NCBI GenBank assembly: GCA_023436425.1
Contig: JAEZJD010000232.1
Coordinates: 1 to 11,026 of the forward strand
Direction: 5' to 3'
From: Bacteroidota bacterium
GTDB taxonomy: Bacteria > Bacteroidota > Bacteroidia > Chitinophagales > Chitinophagaceae
DNA: 11,026 nt
Positions 1 to 6,777 of the stretch are shown here, piece by piece. A model generated the notes under the pieces. That model ran no database searches. It had not been told where the DNA came from and was given only the letters and a program-made list of their open reading frames with translations. The translations under genes were made by a program, and so were the position numbers. How positions within the stretch are numbered: position 1 is the stretch's first letter; the number at the start of each line of letters is the position of its first letter.

Positions 1-310
1 AAACACGCCGGAGGGGTCTTTTAAGATCGAAAGCAAAAGAGTTCACGAAAAATGGGCCCGTTACCTGGGTCTAAATTATCCTACGCAGGAAAGTCTTTCC
101 AAATTTCAACAGAGAAAAAGAAATGGTGAGATTCCTTCCTGGGCTTCACCCGGAGGCGGCGTGGGTATTCACGGCTGCTGGCCAAAGGAAGACTTTGTGG
201 TGGATCGGTACACCAACTGGACCGATGGATGTATCGCATTAAAAAGGGCCGACGTTGTTGACCTATACAGCTATATTCCTGTGGGAACACCAATCTACAT
301 ACAGAAATAA
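1..310 (+). CDS. L,D-transpeptidase (YkuD domain), 3' end only
   Basis: The open frame runs from base 2 to the TAA at 308-310 and gives 102 C-terminal residues; the 5' end lies outside the window. It starts inside the substrate-binding part of a YkuD fold with the common TPEGSFKI segment. The catalytic signature follows: a histidine in GVGIHG (codon 170-172) and the nucleophilic cysteine in TDGCIAL (codon 230-232), 20 residues later. In this family the cysteine forms an acyl-enzyme with a peptidoglycan stem peptide and makes 3-3 cross-links or attaches other molecules in the periplasm. The C-terminal YSYIPVGTPIYIQ is the usual closing strand of the domain. Family assignment is firm; the exact subfamily and substrate cannot be read from the fragment. 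The gene converges on acs and ends just before a shared hairpin. Confidence 0.88.
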   Translation, partial: NTPEGSFKIESKRVHEKWARYLGLNYPTQESLSKFQQRKRNGEIPSWASPGGGVGIHGCWPKEDFVVDRYTNWTDGCIALKRADVVDLYSYIPVGTPIYIQK

Positions 311-330
311 CGGTTTAGTTACTGAGGAAT

Positions 331-364
331 GCAAACGGGGCAGGCTTTATAGCTTGCCCTTTGC
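331..364. terminator. Bidirectional terminator-like hairpin overlapping the acs stop
   Basis: Stem GGGCAGGCT (338-346), loop TTAT (347-350) and stem AGCTTGCCC (351-359) form nine pairs with one G-T wobble. GCAAA (331-335) and TTTGC (360-364) extend the stem past a two-base bulge. On the + strand it is followed by TTTGCTATTTC, a weak U-rich tail. On the - strand it overlaps the last codons and stop of acs. It sits between two convergent genes, so termination in both directions is plausible. The T tracts are short, so strength is uncertain. Confidence 0.6.
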
Positions 365-2272
365 TATTTCTTCCACCACTGTTGGATCGAGGAGCGTTGT
401 GGTGTCGCCAAAATTGCCTGTTTCTCCCTCTGCAATCTTTCTCAGAATTCGTCTCATAATTTTTCCGCTACGTGTTTTGGGCAGTCCGGGAACAATCTGA
501 ATTTTATCCGGCTTCGCAATCGGACCAATAATTCTGGATACGGTTTGGGCAATGTTGGTACGCATTTCTTCCTCGGAACCATGAATATGCTGGCAAATGA
601 CAAACGCATAAATGCCCTGTCCTTTTATATTGTGCGGATATCCGACAACAGCGCTTTCCACAACATCGCTGTGCATGTTAATGGCGTTTTCTACTTCGGC
701 AGTGCCAATTCGGTGTCCGCTTACGTTCAGCACGTCATCCACTCTTCCCGTTATTCTATAGTTGCCTTCCTCGTCCCGCAGTGCGCCGTCACCCGTAAAG
801 TATAGATTGGGATACGCTGAAAAATAATTCAACCTGCATCGCTCATGATCTCCATAGGTCGTGCGGATAATTCCGGGCCACGGAGCCTTTATGCACAAGT
901 TGCCCGCTGCAGGATTGCCCAGTACTTCCGTTCCATTTTCATCCACAAGAATCGGCTGCACGCCCGGCAATGGTAAAGTGGCGAATGACGGTTTTGCCGG
1001 GGTGACACCCGCCAGGTTAGAAATTAAAATACCACCAGTTTCTGTTTGCCACCAAGTGTCCACAATCGGGCATCTCTTTTTTCCTACATGCTCGTCGTAC
1101 CAATGCCACGCTTCTTCATTAATTGGTTCACCAACTGTGCCGAGTACTTTTAGCGATGACAGATCTTTTCCATCGAACGACTGCGAACCAAAGCCCATTA
1201 ACGAACGAATGGCTGTTGGGGCAGTGTACAAGATATCAACCTTGTGCCTGTCAACTATATCCCAGAAACGTCCCGCATCCGGCCAGGTGGGCACACCTTC
1301 AAACATCAACGATGTGGCTCCCGCGCTTAACGGACCGTAAACAATGTAGCTGTGCCCCGTGATCCAACCAATGTCGGCGGTGCAAAAATGAATTTGTCCG
1401 GGCTGATACTGGAAAGTGTTTATGAAAGTATAGTTGCACCAAATCATGTATCCGGCAGAACTATGCACAACACCTTTTGGTTTGCCCGTACTTCCCGATG
1501 TGTAAAGAATAAACAAAGGATCCTCCGCATCCATTTCCACAGCGGGAAAAGAAACGGTGTTTTCTCGTTCAACCTGCGTCTCTGCGTGTTCCATTTCGTC
1601 TTCCCACCAGAGGTCGCGTCCTTTAATCATAGATACAGGAGTTCGCGTTCGTGTGTAAACAATAACTTTCTTCACCCGTCTGTTGCCGATGAGCGCATCG
1701 TCGATCACATTTTTCAAAGGAATAACTTTGTCGCCGCGGAAAGCACCATCGCAGGTAATGATAAATTCAGCTTCTGCATCTTCCAGTCTATCGGCAATGC
1801 TTTGCGCAGAAAACCCTCCAAATATTACGCTGTGAATGGCGCCAATTCTTGCGCAACCCAGGACAGCATACACGAGTTCTGGTACCATTCCCATGTAAAT
1901 GCATACGCGGTCGCCTTTTTTTACTCCATGGTTGGTGAGCATTTGAGCCACCTGGCAAACGCGTTTGTGCAATCTGTTGTAAGTGACAATTCTTACCCTG
2001 TCTTCGGGGTTATTGGGCTCCCATATAAAAGCGGGTTTTTCGCCAAGAGTTTCTAAATGCCTGTCAATGCAGCTCTCGGTTATATTTAGTTTCCCATTGA
2101 TAAACCATTTGATGTTGGGCTCAACAAAATTCCACTCCAGAACTTTATCCCATTTTTTTCGCCATTGAAAATGCCGGGCGATATCACCCCAAAACTCTTC
2201 AGGATTTTCTACGCTTCTTTGATAAGCGTCTTCGTATTCTTCGAAGCTTTTGATCTGGTAAGGGTAAGACAT
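347..2272 (-). CDS. acs: Acetyl-coenzyme A synthetase (AMP-forming)
   Basis: This 641-residue cytoplasmic enzyme converts acetate, ATP and CoA to acetyl-CoA via acetyl-AMP. It is essentially full length (E. coli Acs has about 650). Visible landmarks are the ATP-binding P-loop YTSGSTGKPKG (257-267), the DTWWQTETGG motif (405-414) whose second tryptophan (W408) corresponds to the residue that limits the acyl pocket to acetate, the hinge region GRVDDVLNVSGHRI (509-522), and PKTRSGKIMRRILRKIA near the C terminus. K604 in that last motif matches the lysine whose acetylation switches Acs off. The N terminus MSYPYQIKSFEEY is normal for the family, which supports this ATG. The gene is divergent from the carbonic anhydrase and transporter set, and converges on the L,D-transpeptidase gene. 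All catalytic motifs look intact. Confidence 0.97.
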   Translation of the reverse strand: MSYPYQIKSFEEYEDAYQRSVENPEEFWGDIARHFQWRKKWDKVLEWNFVEPNIKWFINGKLNITESCIDRHLETLGEKPAFIWEPNNPEDRVRIVTYNRLHKRVCQVAQMLTNHGVKKGDRVCIYMGMVPELVYAVLGCARIGAIHSVIFGGFSAQSIADRLEDAEAEFIITCDGAFRGDKVIPLKNVIDDALIGNRRVKKVIVYTRTRTPVSMIKGRDLWWEDEMEHAETQVERENTVSFPAVEMDAEDPLFILYTSGSTGKPKGVVHSSAGYMIWCNYTFINTFQYQPGQIHFCTADIGWITGHSYIVYGPLSAGATSLMFEGVPTWPDAGRFWDIVDRHKVDILYTAPTAIRSLMGFGSQSFDGKDLSSLKVLGTVGEPINEEAWHWYDEHVGKKRCPIVDTWWQTETGGILISNLAGVTPAKPSFATLPLPGVQPILVDENGTEVLGNPAAGNLCIKAPWPGIIRTTYGDHERCRLNYFSAYPNLYFTGDGALRDEEGNYRITGRVDDVLNVSGHRIGTAEVENAINMHSDVVESAVVGYPHNIKGQGIYAFVICQHIHGSEEEMRTNIAQTVSRIIGPIAKPDKIQIVPGLPKTRSGKIMRRILRKIAEGETGNFGDTTTLLDPTVVEEIAKGKL

Positions 2273-2368
2273 TTGAGATTTTTTGCTGATTAAATGTAAG
2301 AACGATTTTGATTAGCTGCCGGCAAAGGGCGGAGCAAGCATTGACGATTAATTCTGATATTTGATTTT
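2273..2368. promoter_or_regulatory. Divergent promoter region between acs and can
   Basis: These 96 bases separate two divergently transcribed genes, so both promoters should lie here or in the flanking coding ends. On the - strand, TACATTTA (2298 down to 2291) matches the Bacteroidota -7 element TAnnTTTG at all but the last base. A TTTG lies upstream of it at a rather long spacing of 24. On the + strand, only near-matches very close to the can start are seen (TAATTCTG at 2349-2356, GATATTTG at 2356-2363). These would imply an almost leaderless message. No convincing operator is visible. Confidence 0.3.
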
Positions 2369-3004
2369 ATGGAGCAATACCTGAAGCTTTTGCAAAATAA
2401 TAGAGAGTGGGCCGATGCAGAAAAAACGAGAGACCCGCAATTTTTCGAACGGCTTTCGCATATTCAAACGCCCGAGTTTTTGTGGATTGGCTGTAGCGAT
2501 AGCAGGGTGCCGGCAGACCGGATTACCGGAACCCAGCCAGGTGAAATTTTTGTTCATCGCAATGTTGCCAATCTTGTTGTAAACACGGATGTGAACCTCC
2601 TGGCGGTACTGGATTTTGCTGTTACCGTTTTGAAAGTAAAACACGTAATTGTTTGTGGACATTATGGATGTGGTGGTATAACTGCTGCTGCATCGCGGCA
2701 TGACCATAAGCCGGTGCTTAACATGTGGCTGCGAAATATAAAAGACGTTTATCGCTTGCATCAGGAAGAACTGGATGAAATTGAAAACGAAGAGCAGCGA
2801 ATAAACCGATTGGTGGAATTAAATGTAAAGGAGCAGGTGTATAATTTGGCAAAGAGCACGATTATACAACGTGCATGGAAAAAGGAGGAACGACCGCATT
2901 TACATGGATGGGTATACAGCCTCCGCGACGGGATTATTCACCCCGTATTTGAGCTGAAAGCGGGGAGCGAAATTGATCCGCTGTACGAATACGAAGACCT
3001 TTAA
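2369..3004 (+). CDS. can: Beta-class carbonic anhydrase
   Basis: This 211-residue zinc enzyme interconverts CO2 and bicarbonate in the cytoplasm, which supplies bicarbonate for carboxylases and retains CO2. The beta-class zinc site is complete: C42 and D44 in GCSDSRVP (41-48), then H98 and C101 in CGHYGCGG (96-103), with the Asp-Arg dyad D44/R46. The GEIFVHRNVANLV segment (58-70) is also typical. Residue numbering coincides with E. coli Can, which supports the chosen ATG. The C-terminal GWVYSLRDGIIHPVFEL is the usual last strand region. The gene is divergent from acs and lies 103 bases upstream of the MHS transporter, but a terminator-like hairpin in that gap means co-transcription with the transporter is uncertain. 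Confidence 0.96.
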   Translation: MEQYLKLLQNNREWADAEKTRDPQFFERLSHIQTPEFLWIGCSDSRVPADRITGTQPGEIFVHRNVANLVVNTDVNLLAVLDFAVTVLKVKHVIVCGHYGCGGITAAASRHDHKPVLNMWLRNIKDVYRLHQEELDEIENEEQRINRLVELNVKEQVYNLAKSTIIQRAWKKEERPHLHGWVYSLRDGIIHPVFELKAGSEIDPLYEYEDL

Positions 3005-3017
3005 AAATTGACATATG

Positions 3018-3048
3018 AAACACCCAAGGTGTTTTGTAGGATTTTTTT
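3018..3048 (+). terminator. Probable intrinsic terminator after can
   Basis: AAACACC (3018-3024), loop CAA (3025-3027) and GGTGTTT (3028-3034) form a perfect seven-pair stem, 13 bases after the can stop codon. A run of seven T residues (3042-3048) follows, separated from the stem by a short spacer (TGTAGGA). The spacer makes it less than ideal, but position and shape fit partial or full termination between can and the downstream transporter. The rest of the gap to 3107 is very AT-rich and could hold a promoter for the transporter; I see no clear consensus match. Confidence 0.5.
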
Positions 3049-3107
3049 GATTTTGATTAAATACTATTCATTTTTAATCTACACCGAGTACAATCAGCTA
3101 AACACAA

Positions 3108-4565
3108 ATGCAAGCTGCTTCTGAGAAAGGAATTTGGAGAATCATTACAGCGTCTTCTGTAGGTACACTCATCGAGTGGTACGACTTTTACATTTTCGGA
3201 AGCCTTTCCACGATCATAGCCGCTAAGTTTTTCCCGAGCGAAAACCCTACGGCAGCATTACTTTCCACGCTGGCGACATTTGCGGCAGGTTTCATTGTTC
3301 GTCCTTTCGGTGCGCTGGTCTTTGGAAGATTGGGAGATCTCATCGGAAGAAAATACACTTTTCTTCTCACGCTCATCTTGATGGGCATCTCTACTTTTCT
3401 TATCGGTTGTGTTCCGTCGTATGCCACCATTGGTTCGTGGGCGCCGGTTCTCGTTTTGTTGTTACGTTTAATCCAGGGCTTGGCACTTGGTGGCGAATAT
3501 GGTGGGGCAGCAACGTACGTTGCGGAACATTCGCCGGCAAACCGACGCGGATTTTACACAAGCTGGATTCAAACAACTGCAACACTTGGGTTGTTTCTTT
3601 CTCTCGGCGTCATTCTAGGTACCAGACGATTAGTTGGTGTTGAAGAATTTACAAATGGCAACGGCTGGCGGTATCCTTTTCTGCTTTCCATTTTGCTCGT
3701 AATTATTTCTATTATCATTCGCTTGCGAATGAAAGAATCGCCGCTCTATGCAAAGTTGAAAGAAAGAGGAAAAACATCAATCAATCCACTCAAGGAAAGC
3801 TTCGGTAATAAGCTAAACTTCAAGATGGTGTTGATAGCCTTGTTTGGTGCTACTATGGGTCAGGGTGTTATTTGGTACACCAGCCAATTTTATGCTCAAA
3901 ACTTTTTACTTACCAAATGCAATATCGAGTACGAACAGGCAAACTCCATCATTCTAATTGCACTCGTAATTGCAACGCCATTCTTCATCATTTTTGGAAG
4001 CTTGTCGGATAAATGGGGCAGAAGAAATATAATATTGATTGGAATGTTGCTGGGCGTATTGCTGTACCGACCAATTTTTGAGCGGATGTATACCATTGCG
4101 GATCCTGCAAGTAAAGAAGTGTTAGAGAACACTGTTGATCCGCAAAACGCTGCCACCGTTGTTACGAATTATGCAGATGGAACTGTTCAAAAAGTGACAA
4201 GCAAGTCAACGGGAGGAGTTGTTAAAACGACAAAAGAAGTTCTGCTTTCGCAAGGCGAAAAGTGGAAAATAATTTCGCTTGTGGTTGCAATGGTTTTGTT
4301 TGTTACAATGGTATATGGACCGATTGCTGCACTGCTCGTAGAGATGTTTCCGACCAGAATTCGGTACACATCAATGTCGTTGCCTTACCACATCGGCAAT
4401 GGCGTGTTTGGTGGGCTGGTTCCGTTTATTGCCACTTTGATCACCACCATTCCGGGAACAAATCATTTGTCGGGGCTGTGGTATCCGATTGGCGTCGGTG
4501 CGCTATGTTTTATAATAGGAGCTTTGTACCTGTCGAATAAAATGGACGCAAATGTGGAGGACTAA
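3108..4565 (+). CDS. MHS-family major facilitator transporter (proton symporter-like)
   Basis: This 485-residue inner-membrane protein has the 12-helix pattern of the major facilitator superfamily. The N-terminal GTLIEWYDFYIFG (19-31) is the hallmark of the metabolite:H+ symporter (MHS) subfamily, whose members carry carboxylates, proline/betaine, shikimate or dicarboxylates. The cytoplasmic loop motif appears twice, as GRLGDLIGRK (73-82) and GSLSDKWGRRN (297-307). RLIQGLALGGEYGGA (120-134) and EHSPANRRGFYTS (140-152) are further conserved MHS segments. Family members are usually about 430-450 residues. The extra length comes from a hydrophilic insert of about 60 residues (322-385) between predicted helices 9 and 10, which should face the periplasm. 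The gene lies between can and a two-helix protein and is divergent from acs. The substrate is unknown; a small carboxylate is a reasonable guess from context only. Confidence 0.88.
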   Translation: MQAASEKGIWRIITASSVGTLIEWYDFYIFGSLSTIIAAKFFPSENPTAALLSTLATFAAGFIVRPFGALVFGRLGDLIGRKYTFLLTLILMGISTFLIGCVPSYATIGSWAPVLVLLLRLIQGLALGGEYGGAATYVAEHSPANRRGFYTSWIQTTATLGLFLSLGVILGTRRLVGVEEFTNGNGWRYPFLLSILLVIISIIIRLRMKESPLYAKLKERGKTSINPLKESFGNKLNFKMVLIALFGATMGQGVIWYTSQFYAQNFLLTKCNIEYEQANSIILIALVIATPFFIIFGSLSDKWGRRNIILIGMLLGVLLYRPIFERMYTIADPASKEVLENTVDPQNAATVVTNYADGTVQKVTSKSTGGVVKTTKEVLLSQGEKWKIISLVVAMVLFVTMVYGPIAALLVEMFPTRIRYTSMSLPYHIGNGVFGGLVPFIATLITTIPGTNHLSGLWYPIGVGALCFIIGALYLSNKMDANVED

Positions 4566-4603
4566 ATAGATCAAGGAATAACGTTCAACCTTAAACTTGT
4601 TTG

Positions 4604-4837
4604 ATGAGTCGGATAAAAAGATATTTAGGAATCGTTTGGATGATTATGGGTCCCGCAACAATTCTGTTTTTGATTTTTGCAGCCGTCCGTAATATTGATT
4701 CCGCCAGCACCGGAGACATTCACAAGCCGCTTCCGTGGCTGATTATCATTTTTATATTCACGCCTGTTGCAGTGGGCCTTACTATTTTTGGCTGGTATGC
4801 CTGGAAGGGCGAGTACGATGGTGAGATCCGCACATGA
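4604..4837 (+). CDS. Small two-helix membrane protein (resembles DUF6814)
   Basis: This 77-residue protein starts at the ATG at 4604; a TTG directly before it would add one residue but is a poorer start. It has two strongly hydrophobic segments, approximately residues 7-27 (YLGIVWMIMGPATILFLIFAA) and 45-65 (LPWLIIIFIFTPVAVGLTIFG). They are joined by a polar loop and followed by a charged tail (WKGEYDGEIRT). I recall a Bacteroidota family of this type, DUF6814, found next to MFS transporters, but that recollection is not tested here. It starts 38 bases after the transporter stop with no hairpin between, so the two are probably co-transcribed. A role as accessory subunit of the transporter is an inference from position and by analogy with YjcH/ActP. 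Its stop codon directly abuts that of the convergent ABC ATPase. Confidence 0.8.
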   Translation: MSRIKRYLGIVWMIMGPATILFLIFAAVRNIDSASTGDIHKPLPWLIIIFIFTPVAVGLTIFGWYAWKGEYDGEIRT

Positions 4838-5518
4838 TTATTGCCTGATGATTCGCCCGTCTTCCATCTCAATGATACGATTTGTTGCCGCCGCAAACTC
4901 CGGATCGTGGGTAACAATCAACAGTGTTTGCTGAAATTCTTCTGAGAGCTTGTTGAAAATCTGGAAAACCGTTTCGCTGTTTTTCTTATCTAGATTCCCG
5001 GTTGGCTCGTCACCCATGATGATGTGCGGATCGTTGATAAGTGCCCGAGCTATTGCAACCCTTTGTTTTTCGCCACCGGAAAGTTGATTGGGCAGTTTTG
5101 CCGCGAGATGATCAATGCCCAAAATTTGTAACCGATGCATGGCACGACCAACCACCTCGGCTTCACTAAACCGGTTCAACTTTAGCCCGGGCAGCATTAC
5201 GTTTTGCAAAACAGAAAATTCATTCAGCAGGTAATGAAACTGAAATACGAAACCAATTTTTTCATTTCTTATTCTCGCAAGCCTGTTTGCTTTCAAACCT
5301 GTAACGTTCTCTCCGTCAAGCGCCAGCTCTCCTTCATAGTCGGTGTCCATTGTGGATAGAATATAAAGCAATGTTGACTTGCCGCAGCCGGACTTTCCCA
5401 CTACGGAAACGAATTCTCCTTTGTTTACAGAAAAAGTAATATCTCGCAGAACGGGTACGGTCACCGGATCGTGAAAGCTTTTGCTAATGCGCCGCGCTTC
5501 TAAAATTACTTCTGCCAT
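4838..5518 (-). CDS. ABC transporter ATPase, LolD/MacB type
   Basis: This 226-residue nucleotide-binding subunit has the full set of motifs: Walker A GKSGCGKST (41-49), Q-loop Q93 in FVFQFHYLLNEFSVLQNV, signature LSGGEKQRVAIARAL (146-160), Walker B IIMGDE (166-171), D-loop region PTGNLD and H-loop H204. The FQFHYLLNEFSVLQN stretch and the MGDEPTGNLD Walker B region are typical of the LolD/MacB/FtsE group, which powers conformational work on periplasmic substrates without a substrate channel. It is the last gene of the three-gene export operon. Its ATG overlaps the permease stop by one base (TAATG), so translation is probably coupled. LolD and MacB ATPases are hard to separate by sequence; the membrane-fusion gene in the operon favours MacAB-like export. 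Confidence 0.93.
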   Translation of the reverse strand: MAEVILEARRISKSFHDPVTVPVLRDITFSVNKGEFVSVVGKSGCGKSTLLYILSTMDTDYEGELALDGENVTGLKANRLARIRNEKIGFVFQFHYLLNEFSVLQNVMLPGLKLNRFSEAEVVGRAMHRLQILGIDHLAAKLPNQLSGGEKQRVAIARALINDPHIIMGDEPTGNLDKKNSETVFQIFNKLSEEFQQTLLIVTHDPEFAAATNRIIEMEDGRIIRQ

Positions 5519-6777
5519 TATTTGCCTCTGATTATGACAACAGGATCAATTTTACTTGCTTTTCGCGCCGGGAAAAATCCGGCAAAATATGTGGTGACGA
5601 GTGAAAATGAACAACCGATCAAATAATATAAAGGATTATAGTTTACCGGATATGTTTTGATTGTGGGCAGTGCCGCCGTGTTGAATGGAATCTGGTCTAT
5701 AATGGACGAAAGAACAAATCCAAGGAATAAGCCTACTACCCCGCCAATAAAACCAATGGTAAGTGCAATTAGTAAAAAAATTTTTCTAACGTCGCCGCCG
5801 GAAAATCCAGTTGCCTTTAAGATAGCAATGGTGTCCATTTTTTCATAGATCATCATGTTTAATATGTTGTAAATACCAAAGCCGGCCACAGTCAGCAATA
5901 CAATACCGACAACGTAAGAAATGAGAGACCTGATGAAATTTCCGGTCTCAAATTGCGAATTAGCGGTTTGAATGTCTTCCGCATCACAATCGAACAAACT
6001 TCTATACTCTTTTGCCACCAGAGGAGCGAGGTTTACATCTTTGAGTTTGATGTTTATATCTGTGATATAACTGGCAGGTTCGCCCATCAACTTTTGTGTT
6101 GTAGAAATAGACGCGTAGCTCTGCACTTTGTCAATATCCTGAAGACCCGATTGAAAATACCCTACAACTTTCAACGGAAACCGCTCTCCTTTAGACGTGA
6201 TAACCTGCACTACATCGCCAAGATTTGCCAACAACTTTTCCGCAAGTGCTTTTCCAAGAATGATGCTGTTGGGAACATTTCTCAAATCGATTGCGTTGCC
6301 CGAGGTGACGTATTCGGTAAAGTGGTACAATTTGGTTTCCGCCTGCACATCAACTCCATTGATCACTCCTGTAATGTCCAGTGTGCCCGCATTGAAAAAT
6401 ACCTGTGTGATCAATCGCGGCGCATAGCCGAGAACCCGTTTGTCTTGCTGAACCGTTTTCAGGATAGCGCTTTGATTATAGATCTGTTGTCGGCTGTTGG
6501 TGGACTTAACCGAGTTTATAAAGTTGTAGCTGCTGCTAAACTCTGTACTGTTGTTTACAGGTTGGTTTCTGCTTGGACGCACCTCGTTGTACAGGCGAAC
6601 GTGTGGAAGCCGGTTTACAATCAATCCATCGAGCAGGTCGTTCAGGCCTGTCATGAAGCCAAGCAATGTTATAAACATCGTTATGCTGAATGTGACGCCG
6701 ATTGCAGCTACCAGTGTTTGCCGCCAGCGTGCAAGCAGCAGCGATTTCGATATTCTGAAAATCAGTTTATAGTTCAT
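5518..6777 (-). CDS. ABC transporter permease, MacB/FtsX (LolC/E-like) type
   Basis: This 419-residue inner-membrane subunit has the MacB/LolCE layout: a short cytoplasmic N terminus, a first helix at about 22-44, a large periplasmic domain (about 45-283), then three helices at about 284-307, 332-357 and 384-402. The FtsX-type cytoplasmic coupling segment MMIYEKMDTIAILKATGFSG (308-327) follows helix 2. The C-terminal FFPARKASKIDPVVIIRGK is the characteristic ending. Such proteins transmit ATP hydrolysis to the periplasm to move lipoproteins, peptides or other amphipathic substrates. It overlaps the fusion-protein stop by four bases (ATGA) and the ATPase start by one base. At 419 residues it is near LolC/E size and shorter than E. 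coli MacB, whose ATPase is fused. Substrate unknown. Confidence 0.92.
   Translation of the reverse strand: MNYKLIFRISKSLLLARWRQTLVAAIGVTFSITMFITLLGFMTGLNDLLDGLIVNRLPHVRLYNEVRPSRNQPVNNSTEFSSSYNFINSVKSTNSRQQIYNQSAILKTVQQDKRVLGYAPRLITQVFFNAGTLDITGVINGVDVQAETKLYHFTEYVTSGNAIDLRNVPNSIILGKALAEKLLANLGDVVQVITSKGERFPLKVVGYFQSGLQDIDKVQSYASISTTQKLMGEPASYITDINIKLKDVNLAPLVAKEYRSLFDCDAEDIQTANSQFETGNFIRSLISYVVGIVLLTVAGFGIYNILNMMIYEKMDTIAILKATGFSGGDVRKIFLLIALTIGFIGGVVGLFLGFVLSSIIDQIPFNTAALPTIKTYPVNYNPLYYLIGCSFSLVTTYFAGFFPARKASKIDPVVIIRGK

Noticed and set aside
1352..2056. Long + strand open frame (234 codons) opposite acs
   Set aside because: It lies wholly antisense to the well-conserved acs gene, has no recognisable domain and shows low-complexity Phe/Ser/Arg composition typical of antisense shadows.
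2356..2363. GATATTTG as the can promoter -7 element
   Set aside because: Transcription would start at or inside the can start codon and no -33 element lies at a suitable distance; kept only as a weak note in the divergent region.
2348..2761. - strand open frame opposite the carbonic anhydrase
   Set aside because: The + strand frame has the complete zinc site and family length; the antisense product has no recognisable feature.
4601..4603. TTG as start of the small two-helix protein
   Set aside because: An ATG follows immediately at 4604 and gives the same protein minus one residue; ATG is the more likely start.
4838..6777. The - strand ABC permease and ATPase as GldF/GldG partners of GldA
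   Set aside because: The permease has MacB/FtsX topology with a large periplasmic domain, and the operon has its own LolD-type ATPase; GldF/GldG are ABC-2-like membrane proteins of a different kind.
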